From Pseudomonadota bacterium (GTDB lineage: Bacteria; Pseudomonadota; Gammaproteobacteria; Steroidobacterales; Steroidobacteraceae): DNA of 64,000 nt. Position numbers and translations under genes: made by a program. Shown here piece after piece: positions 1 to 8,109 of this stretch. The stretch lies in contig JAPLSH010000005.1 of NCBI GenBank assembly GCA_026398735.1, positions 60,407 through 124,406 on the forward strand. Direction: 5' to 3'. The notes under the pieces are model-generated. The model had not been told where the DNA came from. It saw nothing but the letters and a program-made list of their open reading frames with translations, and ran no database searches. Positions within the stretch are counted from its first letter, which is position 1. Each line of letters begins with the position of its first letter.

Positions 1-252
1 GGCGACCAGCAGCTCCAGCGGCGCGCCCTCATACCAATGCCAGGCTTCGTCCGACGTGACGCGGTGCCAACGGCTGCACTGCCCCTCAGCCAGCAAAAAG
101 AAAATACCGGTGAGCGCACTGCGTAGCGTGCGGTCGTCGTTGGGCTGAACGCGGTCTGCGGAGCGGAACAACTCGCGGTAATAGCCGCCCTCGGGATGCG
201 GTGCCAACCGCAACAACTGCACCAGTTCAGCGGCGCGGCCCTGCAACTGCAC
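1..252 (-). CDS. DUF985 cupin-fold protein, N-terminal part (runs off left edge)
   Basis: Eighty-four codons are readable from a GTG at 252 to the window edge, with no stop. A TTG in the same frame at 258 would overlap the stop of the YciI gene upstream and is an alternative start. The protein has the DUF985 (Cupin_5) signature: HPEGGYYRE at about residues 19-27, then a hydrophobic strand (FFLLAEG), SRWHRV, and DEAWHWYEGAPLELL near the end of the visible part. The histidines of SRWHRV and AWHW sit where cupins place metal or ligand contacts. The biochemical role of the family is not established. It follows the YciI gene with almost no gap, so the two are probably co-transcribed. The C-terminal half is outside the window. 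Confidence 0.85.
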   Translation of the reverse strand, partial: MQLQGRAAELVQLLRLAPHPEGGYYRELFRSADRVQPNDDRTLRSALTGIFFLLAEGQCSRWHRVTSDEAWHWYEGAPLELLVA

Positions 253-254
253 GC

Positions 255-554
255 TCAAGCGTCCTTGAGGGCAGCCAGCGCTGTGTGCGCACGGTAGTGG
301 AACACCTCGCGCGTGGCACGCAGGCCATTAATCCAAAACGGGTCGGTCTCAGACAGCGTCAGCACCGCCTCGGGGCTGTCGGCTTTGACGATCCACATCG
401 CAGCAACCGGCGGCAGCTGCGGCTCGGTGCGCATCGCTCCGGCCACCAGCACCTGCTCGGCATGGGCATCGAGCCAGCCAATGTGCTCGGCCAGATGACG
501 CTCGCGGATGTGCAGCGAATCGGGTTTGTCGGTAAAGCGCAGGATGAAGAGCAT
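255..554 (-). CDS. YciI-like (YCII domain) protein
   Basis: A 99-residue protein with the compact ferredoxin-like YCII fold: a beta strand at the start (MLFILRFTDKP), then RERHLAEHIGWLDAH with His20 and His24, then VLVAGAM and a strand AMWIVKADSPE. Family members carry a conserved His/Asp pair that may be catalytic; one relative is a dechlorinase-like enzyme, but most have no assigned function. The ATG at 554 begins at the usual family start. The stop touches the possible TTG start of the DUF985 gene, which suggests translational coupling. It is transcribed away from the YceI gene at 631, so the 76-base gap should hold promoters for both directions. Confidence 0.88.
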   Translation of the reverse strand: MLFILRFTDKPDSLHIRERHLAEHIGWLDAHAEQVLVAGAMRTEPQLPPVAAMWIVKADSPEAVLTLSETDPFWINGLRATREVFHYRAHTALAALKDA

Positions 555-630
555 GGGGCACCTGAGTTAATGTCGCGGGACTGCGCCAACAATACCGCAG
601 CACCCCCATTTCGTCAGACAGGAAGACACA

Positions 631-1209
631 ATGAAAACCGCCCTGATTGCCCTGGCCACTGCCAGTCTCGTCGCTGGTAGCGCCATCGCTGCACCGGTCA
701 CCTACAACGTCGACCCGGATCACACCTATCCGTCCTTCGAGGCAGATCACTTCGGCGGCCTGTCAGTGTGGCGCGGCAAGTTCAACAGCAACTCGGGCAA
801 AGTGGTGTTTGACCAAGCTGCCAAAAGCGGCACCGTCGATATTGTCATCGACATGAAGTCGGTGGACTTCGGTCACGACAAGATGAACCAGCATGCCTCT
901 TCGCCCGACATGCTCGATGTGGCGAAGTTCCCCACCGCCACGTTCAAGGGCAAGCTGGCGGCGTTCAAGGGCAACGCACCCGGTGAAGTGCAGGGCACGC
1001 TGACTCTGCACGGCGTGACCAAGCCGGTCACGCTCAAGGTCAACAGCTTTGTCTGCAAAGAAAACCCGATGACCAAGAAAGAGGTCTGCGGTGCCGATGC
1101 AGCAGCCACCATCAACCGCGCCGACTTTGGCGTGGACTATGGCAAGGCGTTGGGCTTCAACATGGACATCAAGTTGCTGCTCACCATTGAGGCCATCAAG
1201 GCCAATTGA
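631..1209 (+). CDS. YceI family periplasmic protein
   Basis: A 192-residue exported protein with a signal peptide at residues 1-20 (cleavage after AIA) and a full YceI domain: VTYNVDPDHTYPSFEADHFGG at the start, SGTVDIVIDMKSVDFG, then FPTATFKG, GTLTLHGVTKPVTLKV and the closing LLLTIEAIKA. YceI proteins form an extended lipocalin-like beta barrel that binds isoprenoid chains such as ubiquinone precursors in the periplasm. An AGGAAG ribosome-binding site precedes the ATG. Two cysteines (in VCKENP and VCGADA) could form a disulfide in a loop. The gene is monocistronic and convergent with the di-heme peroxidase gene downstream. The ligand cannot be read from the sequence. Confidence 0.95.
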   Translation: MKTALIALATASLVAGSAIAAPVTYNVDPDHTYPSFEADHFGGLSVWRGKFNSNSGKVVFDQAAKSGTVDIVIDMKSVDFGHDKMNQHASSPDMLDVAKFPTATFKGKLAAFKGNAPGEVQGTLTLHGVTKPVTLKVNSFVCKENPMTKKEVCGADAAATINRADFGVDYGKALGFNMDIKLLLTIEAIKAN

Positions 1210-1216
1210 CCGGCGC

Positions 1217-2221
1217 TCACGGCGCGGCTGCAAAAGCCGCGTCAGTGAGGCTGTGCAGAAAGGCTGCAATATCGGCCTTCTCACTGCGCGACAGGCCCAG
1301 CGGCCGCACAGGCCGCTGGTGCCCTCCCCCATCATAAAACTCGATCACTGCCTGCAAGCTGGGCAGACTGCCATCGTGCATATAGGGTGCAGTCAGCGCC
1401 ACGTTGCGCAGACTGGGCACGCGAAACACCCCGCGATCAGTCGCCGCCCCACTCTCTTGCATCAAGCCGCTGTCGGCCGATGCAATGGCGCTGCGGCCAA
1501 ATACCGGCGTCACCTCTTCATGACCGACGCTGCGTACAGGACCTGAAAAATTAATGCCTGAATGGCATTCACCACACTGCGTGCGCGGTGAATAGAACAA
1601 GGCCATGCCACGTCGGGCCGTATCGCTCATGCCACTGCGGTCATCGTCAAACACATAGCGATCAAAACCAGAGCGCCCGGACACCAGCGTGCGTTCAAAG
1701 GCGGCAATGGCGCGCACCATATTGTCGAGCGTAATGGACTGGTCCTGACCTGCAAACGCCTGGGCAAACGCCTGCACATAGCCGGCATCACTGCGCAGCA
1801 TCGATAACACCTGCGACTCGCGACCACTCATGCCCATCTCGACGGGATGCTGACCAAACAAGGGCACAAGCATCTGCTGTTCCAGCGTGACAGTGGTGCG
1901 ACTGGCCCAACCCAATGCAGGCAGCCATGCAACGTTGGCAAGGCTGGGCGCATTGCGTGGTAACACCTGACCGGTGGCGCCGCGCGGTGTGCTGCGACCA
2001 TCGCTGTAGGCCAGTGCAGGCAGATGACAGCCCGCACAAGCGAGCTTGCCATCGGCTGCCAGACGACCCTCAAAGAACAGCTGCTGACCCAGCGCGATCT
2101 TGGCCGGTGTCTGCGGGTTATCAGCGGGGATGACGGGCGGTGCGAATCCCGGCGGCAAAGTCGCTGCGGCCACAGGCACCAGCGCCAGCAGCGCACACCC
2201 AAGCGCCACAGCGCGCAGCAT
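1217..2221 (-). CDS. MauG/CcpA-type di-heme cytochrome c peroxidase
   Basis: A 334-residue exported protein (signal peptide about 1-20) with two c-type heme motifs, CAGCH at residues 62-66 and CGECH at 216-220, the spacing of bacterial di-heme cytochrome c peroxidases and their MauG relatives. Conserved blocks include KIALGQQLFFEGRLA, PRNAPSLANVAW, DNMVRAIAAFERTL and RVPSLRNVALTAPYMHDGSLP. CcpA members reduce hydrogen peroxide with electrons from small cytochromes; MauG members oxidise protein side chains. The sequence alone does not decide between them. It begins 5 bases after the TPR gene stop, so the two form an operon and the TPR protein may be its partner or substrate. Confidence 0.9.
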   Translation of the reverse strand: MLRAVALGCALLALVPVAAATLPPGFAPPVIPADNPQTPAKIALGQQLFFEGRLAADGKLACAGCHLPALAYSDGRSTPRGATGQVLPRNAPSLANVAWLPALGWASRTTVTLEQQMLVPLFGQHPVEMGMSGRESQVLSMLRSDAGYVQAFAQAFAGQDQSITLDNMVRAIAAFERTLVSGRSGFDRYVFDDDRSGMSDTARRGMALFYSPRTQCGECHSGINFSGPVRSVGHEEVTPVFGRSAIASADSGLMQESGAATDRGVFRVPSLRNVALTAPYMHDGSLPSLQAVIEFYDGGGHQRPVRPLGLSRSEKADIAAFLHSLTDAAFAAAP

Positions 2222-2226
2222 GGCTG

Positions 2227-2925
2227 CTAATCCCAGCGGCGCACTACCACCACATCGGGCGATAACGACGCCGTTTGCTGCGCAACACTGGCGCGCTCTT
2301 CAATCCACTGCGCCAGTGCATCAACATCGGCTTTAGCCAAGCCCGCCGGCCGCGCCCGACGTTCGATAACCCACGTACGCATCGCCGACAGCAAGATGGC
2401 CGCATGCGCACGCGAGCCGGCGAACAAAGTCATGTAGGCAGTCTTTGCATCATCCACACGGTTGAGTGCCAGATAGGCCTCACCGCGATATTCAATCGCT
2501 TCGCTATAGGTTGGATTGATCGCCAGTGCCTTTTCATAGGCTGCAAGCGATGCCTCGTAATCACCGAGCCTGCGATTGGTGTATCCGACCAAATTCCAAG
2601 CTTCCTTGACTGAAGGGTCCGCCTTGGCCGCCGCGTCAAAGCGTTCCCGCGCTTCGCGGTAGCCCGCCAGCATCTTGGCTTGGGCGGCTTTGGCCTTGGC
2701 ACCGGTCAGACCGACACTGGCAGCCTCTTCAAGTTGCGTCTTCTCAAACACCTCGTAGCCGACGTTGTAGGCCAAACGCGCAGCCATCGCGCCTTCGGGT
2801 GCCACGGCAGTCACCGGCTTGGCATCGGCGATGGGGCCATCGGGTACCGCTCGGGCAGGTGCAGCAGACAGCAGTAAGGCAGCGGTCACTGCAGTAGTGC
2901 AAATGATCGAAGGCAAGCGATTCAT
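2227..2925 (-). CDS. Exported TPR-repeat protein
   Basis: A 232-residue protein with a signal peptide (about 1-26, ending APARA). Its central part carries tetratricopeptide repeats, most clearly around residues 105-160 (EAWNLVGYTNRRLGDYEASL, AYEKALAINPTYSEAIEYRG, EAYLALNRVDDAKTAY). TPR domains mediate protein-protein contacts. It is the first gene of a two-gene unit with the di-heme peroxidase, separated by 5 bases, so a scaffold or maturation role for that enzyme is a reasonable inference. It is divergent from the epimerase at 2999 across a 73-base gap that holds a short inverted repeat. Confidence 0.8.
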   Translation of the reverse strand: MNRLPSIICTTAVTAALLLSAAPARAVPDGPIADAKPVTAVAPEGAMAARLAYNVGYEVFEKTQLEEAASVGLTGAKAKAAQAKMLAGYREARERFDAAAKADPSVKEAWNLVGYTNRRLGDYEASLAAYEKALAINPTYSEAIEYRGEAYLALNRVDDAKTAYMTLFAGSRAHAAILLSAMRTWVIERRARPAGLAKADVDALAQWIEERASVAQQTASLSPDVVVVRRWD

Positions 2926-2945
2926 GTCAGATCCTGTGTTGGGCT

Positions 2946-2958
2946 AGTACCAAGTACT
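2946..2958. promoter_or_regulatory. Short inverted repeat between divergent genes
   Basis: AGTAC and GTACT flank a 3-base centre (CAA), about 20 bases from the start of the TPR gene and 40 bases from the epimerase start. It could be an operator serving either divergent promoter. Arms of five bases occur often by chance, so support is weak. Confidence 0.25.
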
Positions 2959-2998
2959 GCCAGTGTACTTCACCGGCCGGCGCCCCTAGTCTTGCAGC

Positions 2999-3859
2999 AT
3001 GAGCACACCTACTGCACTGCATATCCTAGTCACCGGCGGCAGCGGCTTTATCGGCCGGCATTTGATCGCGCAGCTGCGCGCTGCAGGCCATACGGTGCAT
3101 GCGCCGCGCCGCGGCGAGTCCTTGCAGGTGGACGGCCCGCTCGACGCTGTGGTGAATCTAGCTGGTGCGCCCATTCTGGGTCCACCTTGGACCACCGCCC
3201 GCCGACAGCTGCTGCGCGACAGCCGCATCACTACCACCCACGCACTTGTGCAGAGCCTTGCCACCCGATCACAGCGGCCTGCGGTGCTGGTCAGCGCCAG
3301 CGCCATCGGCTATTACGGCGTACGCGACGAGCAGCCCTTGGATGAGCACGCTGCACCTCAAGCCATCTTCCAGTCACAGCTATGCCAAGACTGGGAAATC
3401 GCCGCTGAGGCCGCCACGCAACTGGGCATCCGTGTCGTGCGACTGCGGTTGGGCGTAGTGCTAGGTCGCGATGGCGGCGCGCTGCCACAGCTGGCAGTGC
3501 CGGCACGTTGGGGCCTCGCTGCGGTGATGGGCAGCGGCGCGCAGGGTGCGCCATGGATCCACTTAGATGACGTACTGGGCCTGATCGAGCTGGCCTTACA
3601 GACGTCCACACTACAGGGCGCACTCAATGCCGTAGCGCCGGGTCATGTAACACAGGCCCAGTTCACGCGCAGTCTGGCCAACGTGCTGGGTCGGCCACAG
3701 TGGCTCAAGGTGCCGGCATTTGTGTTGCGGGGGCTGCTTGGCGAAATGTCACAGCTGCTGGGCGATGGCCAGCATGTGGTGCCCGCCGCCGCGCTGGCCG
3801 CGGGCTATCACTTTAAGCAGCCAGAGCTTGAGCAGGCGCTGCGCAACCTACTGGATTGA
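2999..3859 (+). CDS. TIGR01777 family NAD(P)-binding epimerase (YfcH/SDR39U1-like)
   Basis: A 286-residue protein of the extended SDR superfamily. The Rossmann loop VTGGSGFIGRHL is at residues 11-22; then DAVVNLAGAPI, the family-specific LLRDSRITTTHALV, VSASAIGYYG with the catalytic-type Ser and Tyr, and PWIHLDDVLGLI. The C-terminus has the DUF1731 domain typical of TIGR01777 proteins (FVLRGLLGEMSQLLGDGQHVVPA, then YHFKQPELEQAL). The length matches the family. Substrate and role are unknown for most members; bacterial relatives are named YfcH by similarity to E. coli. It appears monocistronic. Confidence 0.92.
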   Translation: MSTPTALHILVTGGSGFIGRHLIAQLRAAGHTVHAPRRGESLQVDGPLDAVVNLAGAPILGPPWTTARRQLLRDSRITTTHALVQSLATRSQRPAVLVSASAIGYYGVRDEQPLDEHAAPQAIFQSQLCQDWEIAAEAATQLGIRVVRLRLGVVLGRDGGALPQLAVPARWGLAAVMGSGAQGAPWIHLDDVLGLIELALQTSTLQGALNAVAPGHVTQAQFTRSLANVLGRPQWLKVPAFVLRGLLGEMSQLLGDGQHVVPAAALAAGYHFKQPELEQALRNLLD

Positions 3860-3946
3860 CCGCTAGCCGCTGCGGGCTGTGCGTATTGTTGCCGTGACTG
3901 CTTGGATCGATCCTGTGACACTCAAATCACACACAGGTCGACTCTC

Positions 3947-4351
3947 ATGCAGTTTCCCCAAGGCACCACGATCGCCGTCACCGACGGCTCCAAACTGCAC
4001 GTCTATCGCAACATCGGCGATGACATTCACCTGAAGCTGGCACCACTGCCCCCGCCCAAGTTGCACACCGAGGGCAAGGGCAGCGGACATCGCCACCACT
4101 CAAGCGAAGCCAATCCGGATCGACGCAGTCTTGAAGAGGACGGCTTCAGCGCCTCCGTAGCCAGCTGGCTCAACAGTCAGGTGCTGGCCGGACATATTCA
4201 CAAGCTGTATGTGGTGGCGCCACCGCGGGCGCTGGGCGAACTGCGGCGCCACTACCACCCCAAGCTGCTGGAGCAGTTGCTGGGCGAGCTACACAAAGAG
4301 CACACCAACGACACCGTCGAGGAATTGCACGCAGCGCTGGTCAAAGCCTGA
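3947..4351 (+). CDS. Host attachment family protein (PF10116-like)
   Basis: A 134-residue soluble protein without a signal peptide. It opens TTIAVTDGSKLHVYRNIGD, has a polar middle with GKGSGHRHHSSEANPD, and a C-terminal half with FSASVASWLNSQ, KLYVVAPPRALGELRRHY and LLGELHKEHTNDTVEELHAAL. This is the pattern of the family named 'protein required for attachment to host cells' after a plant-associated bacterium; the C-terminal fold resembles eRF1/archaeal release-factor domains. The name should not be taken as proof of host interaction. The ATG at 3947 is preferred over an upstream in-frame ATG at 3902 because homology begins there. Confidence 0.8.
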   Translation: MQFPQGTTIAVTDGSKLHVYRNIGDDIHLKLAPLPPPKLHTEGKGSGHRHHSSEANPDRRSLEEDGFSASVASWLNSQVLAGHIHKLYVVAPPRALGELRRHYHPKLLEQLLGELHKEHTNDTVEELHAALVKA

Positions 4352-4402
4352 CGCGGACAGGCGCGCGCCCATCGATCGCGCGCCTGCGGTAACATCTGCG
4401 GG

Positions 4403-4948
4403 ATGAGCCTCTCTCTCCGCGAACAATTGCTCAAAGCCGGCCTGGTTACCGAAAAACAGGCCCAACAGGCAGAGCGTCAGCAAAACCAGCAACAGTTCCG
4501 TGCGCCGCGCGACAAAAAGCGCCAGCAGGGCCCTACTCCGCAACAGCTTGCCGCGCAAAAAGCCCAGGCGGAAAAAACCGCCCGGGACGCCGAGCTCAAC
4601 CGCAAGAAACAAGACAAGGCAGACCGCAAGGCGCGCTTTGCACAGGTCAAGCAACTGGTCGAACAGCACCAGATCGCGCGCGTCGAATCCGAAGATTTTT
4701 ATAACTTCGTCGATAACGGCAAGATCAAGCGCGTGCCGGTCAACGCGTCGCTGCGTGAGCGCTTGGTAGCAGGTGAGCTGGCCATCGTGCGCAACGAAGG
4801 CCGCTATGCCTTCGTGCCAGCAGCTACCGCAGCCGACATTCGTGAGCGCGTCGAGCGCGCCGTCATCCACCACAACCAGGTCAGTGCCGCCACCGACCCC
4901 AACGATCCCTACAAGGATTACGTCGTCCCGGACGACTTGGTGTGGTAA
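4403..4948 (+). CDS. DUF2058 family nucleic-acid-associated protein
   Basis: A 181-residue basic protein. The N-terminal half is a long charged helix very rich in Gln, Lys and Arg (about residues 20-85), probably a coiled coil. The C-terminal half carries the DUF2058 core: ESEDFYNFVDNGKIKRVPVN, RLVAGELAIVRNEGRYAFVP and the closing NDPYKDYVVPDDLVW. E. coli YaiL belongs to this family, sometimes described as a polynucleotide-associated protein; no defined activity is known. Its stop lies inside the start of the DUF1415 gene (GTGGTAA overlap), so the two genes are translationally coupled. Confidence 0.9.
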   Translation: MSLSLREQLLKAGLVTEKQAQQAERQQNQQQFRAPRDKKRQQGPTPQQLAAQKAQAEKTARDAELNRKKQDKADRKARFAQVKQLVEQHQIARVESEDFYNFVDNGKIKRVPVNASLRERLVAGELAIVRNEGRYAFVPAATAADIRERVERAVIHHNQVSAATDPNDPYKDYVVPDDLVW

Positions 4949-5526
4949 CCCGCACCGGGCCGCTGCGGCCGCTGGCAGATCCAGCGCACACCGACGCGGT
5001 GCTGGCTCAAATGCAGCGCTGGCTCGATCGCGCGGTCATCGGACTGAACCTGTGCCCGTTTGCACGCGGCGTCCAAGCGCGCGGCCAGATCCGCTGGGTG
5101 GTCAGTGCAGCAGATTCAGCAGAGGCCGTGCTCGAAGAGCTGGGTCAGGAGCTGACTCTGTTGGATCAAAGCGATCCGTTGCAACACGAGACCACCTTGC
5201 TGGTGTTGCCCAACGCACTGTCTGACTTTCTCGATTTCAACGACTTTCTGGATGATGCCGACGCAGCGGTCGAGGCATTAGAGCTGGAAGGTGAAATCCA
5301 GGTAGCAAGCTTTCACCCGCAGTATCAGTTTGCCGGCTCGTCACCCGACGACATCGACAACTACACCAACCGTGCTCCGTGCCCCACGCTGCATTTGCTG
5401 CGCGAGAGCAGCCTCTCGCAGGCCATTGAGGGTCACGGTGATCCAGAGATGATCTACGCCGCCAACATCCAGCGGCTGCGACAGCTGGGCCTGCCGGGCT
5501 GGCAGGCGCTGTTCAAAGACAACTGA
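4942..5526 (+). CDS. DUF1415 family protein
   Basis: A 194-residue soluble protein. It contains MQRWLDRAVIGLNLCPFARG near residues 17-36, followed by RWVVSAADSAEAVLEELGQE, TTLLVLPNALSDFLDFNDFL, then ASFHPQYQFAGSSPDDIDNY and TNRAPCPTLHLLRE, which define DUF1415. The function of the family is unknown. The conserved NLCPFA and NRAPCPTLH motifs place two cysteines where a metal or redox site could form (inference). The start is a GTG at 4942 overlapping the DUF2058 stop, with no alternative nearby. Confidence 0.92.
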   Translation: MVTRTGPLRPLADPAHTDAVLAQMQRWLDRAVIGLNLCPFARGVQARGQIRWVVSAADSAEAVLEELGQELTLLDQSDPLQHETTLLVLPNALSDFLDFNDFLDDADAAVEALELEGEIQVASFHPQYQFAGSSPDDIDNYTNRAPCPTLHLLRESSLSQAIEGHGDPEMIYAANIQRLRQLGLPGWQALFKDN

Positions 5527-5570
5527 TACTCGAGCGCCAGCACACCCCGTGCTGGTCGCAGATCCCTTGC

Positions 5571-5601
5571 AAAAAAGAGCAGTGCGGCCTCATGGCCGCA
5601 C
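5571..5601 (-). terminator. Rho-independent terminator for the 7108-5613 operon
   Basis: On the minus strand an 8-bp perfect stem (GTGCGGCC and GGCCGCAC, loop ATGA, plus positions 5582-5601) is followed by TGCTC and a run of six T. It begins 11 bases after the stop codon at 5613. A second hairpin, CCAGCAC / GTGCTGG at 5537-5555, lies just after the DUF1415 stop on the plus strand but has no T run. Confidence 0.85.
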
Positions 5602-5612
5602 CACAGCCGCTA

Positions 5613-6293
5613 TCAGCGCTTGCGCGTAGGCTTGCTGCTGCCGATGCGCTCGGCGCAGACATCTTCCACGATGGGAGTGGACTGCCGGGCATAGGTCACA
5701 GTGGTCGTCCAAGGCGAACGGAAAATCGCCGGATCCACCACGCTAATCTGATTGACCAACTTCTTGCCATCAGCCGACAGCGTCAGTCGCTCAGTGACAG
5801 TCATGTCTTCGCTGTGCGGCAAACCGGCATCGTCGATCAAGGTGTCGGTGTTGAAGCCACGCGTGTCGATGACCAACGTATTGCCTTCCCACTTACCCGT
5901 CGACTCGCCCAGGTAATAGCCGCCATTTTCGATGGGGGGCTTGGCATCCAGATACACCACCCGCGGCAGACGGTTGATCTGGTAATTGAAGGCGACGATG
6001 GTCGGGCGCTGCAGGATCTCAAAGGGCTGACCCTTGAGCATCAAGCGCGGGATACCCTCGGGCAGACAGATCTTTGAGGTGTCGTGAGAGTAGTCGCCAC
6101 GGGCCGCAGCAGCGCGGTTAGCAGCGTACTGCTCGGCGCCGTCGGCAGTCAGTCGCGGCTGGCCACCGCCATCCACCACCACGTTGGGTGTAGTGCCTAC
6201 CCGGCGCCAAATGCCAGTCATATCAGCCTTGGGTGCTTGCGCCATCGCCGTCGATGCAACGCAGCAAGCCATCAGTGCAACCAGAGTCTTCAT
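5613..6293 (-). CDS. Exported protein of unknown function, paralogue of its neighbour
   Basis: A 226-residue protein with a signal peptide (about 1-18, ending AMA). After an opening DMTGIWRRVG it has CLPEGIPRLM, QINRLPRVVYLD, then a block GKWEGNTLVIDTRGFN followed by DDAGLPHSEDMTVTERL. The same block is present in the upstream gene (GRWEGDTLVVDTTGLN, then DDEGSTHSDQIHVVER), so the two are paralogues from a tandem duplication. I know the family only as a conserved exported protein of proteobacteria rich in TonB receptors; no reaction is established. The ATG overlaps the stop of the upstream gene (ATGA), so expression is coupled. Transcription ends at a strong terminator. Confidence 0.75.
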   Translation of the reverse strand: MKTLVALMACCVASTAMAQAPKADMTGIWRRVGTTPNVVVDGGGQPRLTADGAEQYAANRAAAARGDYSHDTSKICLPEGIPRLMLKGQPFEILQRPTIVAFNYQINRLPRVVYLDAKPPIENGGYYLGESTGKWEGNTLVIDTRGFNTDTLIDDAGLPHSEDMTVTERLTLSADGKKLVNQISVVDPAIFRSPWTTTVTYARQSTPIVEDVCAERIGSSKPTRKR

Positions 6294-7108
6294 TTGGCCA
6301 CCGTCACGCCATTCTCCGGCGCATTGCGATTGTTTTCCTCACACACATATTCGGCAGGCTTCACATCAGGCCGCCACTTGTAGATGCGCGTGTAGCTATA
6401 GGGCTGGGTCAGCGTCACCGGGTCTGTTACCTGCATGACCAGCTCCAGATCCTTGCCACCGTTGATCTTGCGATAGCGCTCGACCACATGGATCTGGTCG
6501 GAGTGCGTTGAACCCTCATCGTCGATGAAGGTCTTGTCGTTCAGACCCGTGGTATCCACCACCAACGTATCGCCTTCCCAGCGACCGACCGAATGGCCCA
6601 GATAATTGGGCTTGAGCTTGGCCGGGTGCTGCTGGTCCATGAAAATGCGACGGATGTTATGCGCCACTTCGTGCATGAAAGTGATCTGTCCGGGCGTCTG
6701 CACGATGCGGATGGGATAGGGGCTTTCCATCAGGCGCGGCATGCCATGCGGACGGCAATCGGTTGAGGCATCGGCCTCGGGAGCGCCGCGGTTCTTGGCG
6801 CGGACGCGTCGCTCCAGAATGGTCATGTACTCGGGCTTAAGCGGCGGCGGTACGCCAGCCGACGGTCCCAACAAGTATTCGTAGCGACTGATCCACCACA
6901 CGCCCTCGAAATCACGCGGATCAGCAGTGGGTGCACGCGAACCAGCAGGGGCTTCACCAGACACGCGGCCGATGGCCGGCGTGAGCGTGAGGCCGGGGTC
7001 ATCACTGTTGTTGAGACGCTGCGCCGGACGCTGCTGCGCCTGCACACCGCAACTGACGGACGCGATGGCGACCGCTACAGCTACCCTGCAAAGATTGGTT
7101 TTAATCAC
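6290..7108 (-). CDS. Exported protein of unknown function, first gene of a paralogous pair
   Basis: A 272-residue protein read from a GTG at 7108, chosen because a signal peptide (IKTNLCRVAVAVAIASVSCG, ending VQAQ) follows at once; the frame is open a further 60 codons upstream into the divergent regulatory region, which I do not consider coding. It shares the WEGDTLVVDT / HSDQ block with the next gene and adds VAHNIRRIFMDQQHP and an N-terminal DFEGVWWISRYEYLLGPSAG. The resemblance to the exported protein at 52321-53391 is more distant. A MmyB-type regulator is divergent at 7231 and could control this pair. Confidence 0.75.
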   Translation of the reverse strand: MIKTNLCRVAVAVAIASVSCGVQAQQRPAQRLNNSDDPGLTLTPAIGRVSGEAPAGSRAPTADPRDFEGVWWISRYEYLLGPSAGVPPPLKPEYMTILERRVRAKNRGAPEADASTDCRPHGMPRLMESPYPIRIVQTPGQITFMHEVAHNIRRIFMDQQHPAKLKPNYLGHSVGRWEGDTLVVDTTGLNDKTFIDDEGSTHSDQIHVVERYRKINGGKDLELVMQVTDPVTLTQPYSYTRIYKWRPDVKPAEYVCEENNRNAPENGVTVAK

Positions 7109-7230
7109 TTGAGTTTGCCCCCCGATTTTCTGAAGCCCCTTTGTACCAAGAATCACGCCGTTAGAGAAAGCGGTAGCAGTTAAGATAGTAGTGGCACTAG
7201 TCAGTTGAATCAGCAATTGGGAAATCCTTG

Positions 7231-8097
7231 ATGTCGCAGGAAGCCCCTGAAACCAAACCACAGCGCGCCGCCTTGATGCCCCTGGCACAGCAACGCTCCG
7301 AATTTCTGCGCAACTGCCGCGCCCGCATACAGCCGGGTGATATTGGCTTACCAGAACCCCAGCGCAGGCGCACCCGCGGCCTGCGTCGTGAAGACGTTGC
7401 GGCCCTATCGGGCGTCAGCCTGGCTTGGTACACCTGGCTAGAGCAAGGCCGTGAGATCCGTGTGTCAGACGATGTGCTCGAGCGCATCTGCAACACGTTC
7501 AGGCTCAATGAAGACGAACGCACTTACCTGTTCACGCTGGTCCAAAACCGGCCGCCGCGCCCTGCCACCGAAGACACTCCGGAAATTGAACCGGCGCTGG
7601 TTCGCTTGATCGACAATTTGGATGTGCCTGCTGTGCTGTGCAACCTGCGCTGGGATGTGCTGCATTGGAATCGCCTGCAGAGCGCGCTGTATCGCGACTA
7701 CAGCAAGTTGGCGCCCTCGCGGCGCAACCTCATCGAGGTGTTGTTTGATCAGGCTGTTGACACCAAAGTCAGCGCTGAGTTCGAACAAACAGCGCTGCGG
7801 GTTCTGGCCAAACTGCGCGTTGATTACAGTCGCAGTGGCAACGACCCAAAGTTCGAATCGCTAATCCGTCGCATGGAAGCAGATTCACCACTGTTCCGCC
7901 GTATCTGGCGCACTCCAGAAATCAATGTGCGCTCTTATGGGGTGCACCGCTTTACACATGCGGTATATGGGTCGCTGGCCTTTGAGCACACCTCTTATTT
8001 TCCGGAAGGGCATCCGACACAACGTCTGGTGATGTGCCTGCCGCACGACGCTGTAACACGCACCGCACTAGCCACCGAACGCGCCAAGCAGCTTTAG
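7231..8097 (+). CDS. XRE/MmyB-type transcriptional regulator
   Basis: A 288-residue protein. An N-terminal helix-turn-helix domain (about 40-100) contains RRTRGLRREDVAALSGVSLA, WYTWLEQGREIRVSDDVLE and ICNTFRLNEDERTYLFTL, the family signature. The C-terminal domain (about 115-285) is the MmyB-like ligand-binding, PAS-related fold: VPAVLCNLRWDVLHWNRLQS, RIWRTPEINVRSYG and a late FEHTSYFPEGHPTQRLVMC. Such regulators often control a divergent neighbour, here the paralogous exported-protein operon, in response to a small molecule such as a fatty acid (inference). The start is ATG at 7231; a TTG directly before it is less likely. Confidence 0.9.
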   Translation: MSQEAPETKPQRAALMPLAQQRSEFLRNCRARIQPGDIGLPEPQRRRTRGLRREDVAALSGVSLAWYTWLEQGREIRVSDDVLERICNTFRLNEDERTYLFTLVQNRPPRPATEDTPEIEPALVRLIDNLDVPAVLCNLRWDVLHWNRLQSALYRDYSKLAPSRRNLIEVLFDQAVDTKVSAEFEQTALRVLAKLRVDYSRSGNDPKFESLIRRMEADSPLFRRIWRTPEINVRSYGVHRFTHAVYGSLAFEHTSYFPEGHPTQRLVMCLPHDAVTRTALATERAKQL

Positions 8098-8109
8098 CGA
8101 CCTTCAGCT

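Noticed and set aside
1224..1240. GCGGCT / AGCCGC hairpin near the convergent yceI and peroxidase ends
   Set aside because: It lies within the last codons of the peroxidase gene, encoding the Ala-rich tail, and has no T run on either strand.
3916..3931. TGACA-N6-TCACA, one mismatch from the putative HemR box, upstream of the host-attachment-family gene
   Set aside because: One mismatch in ten fixed positions is expected by chance several times in 64 kb, and the gene has no link to heme.
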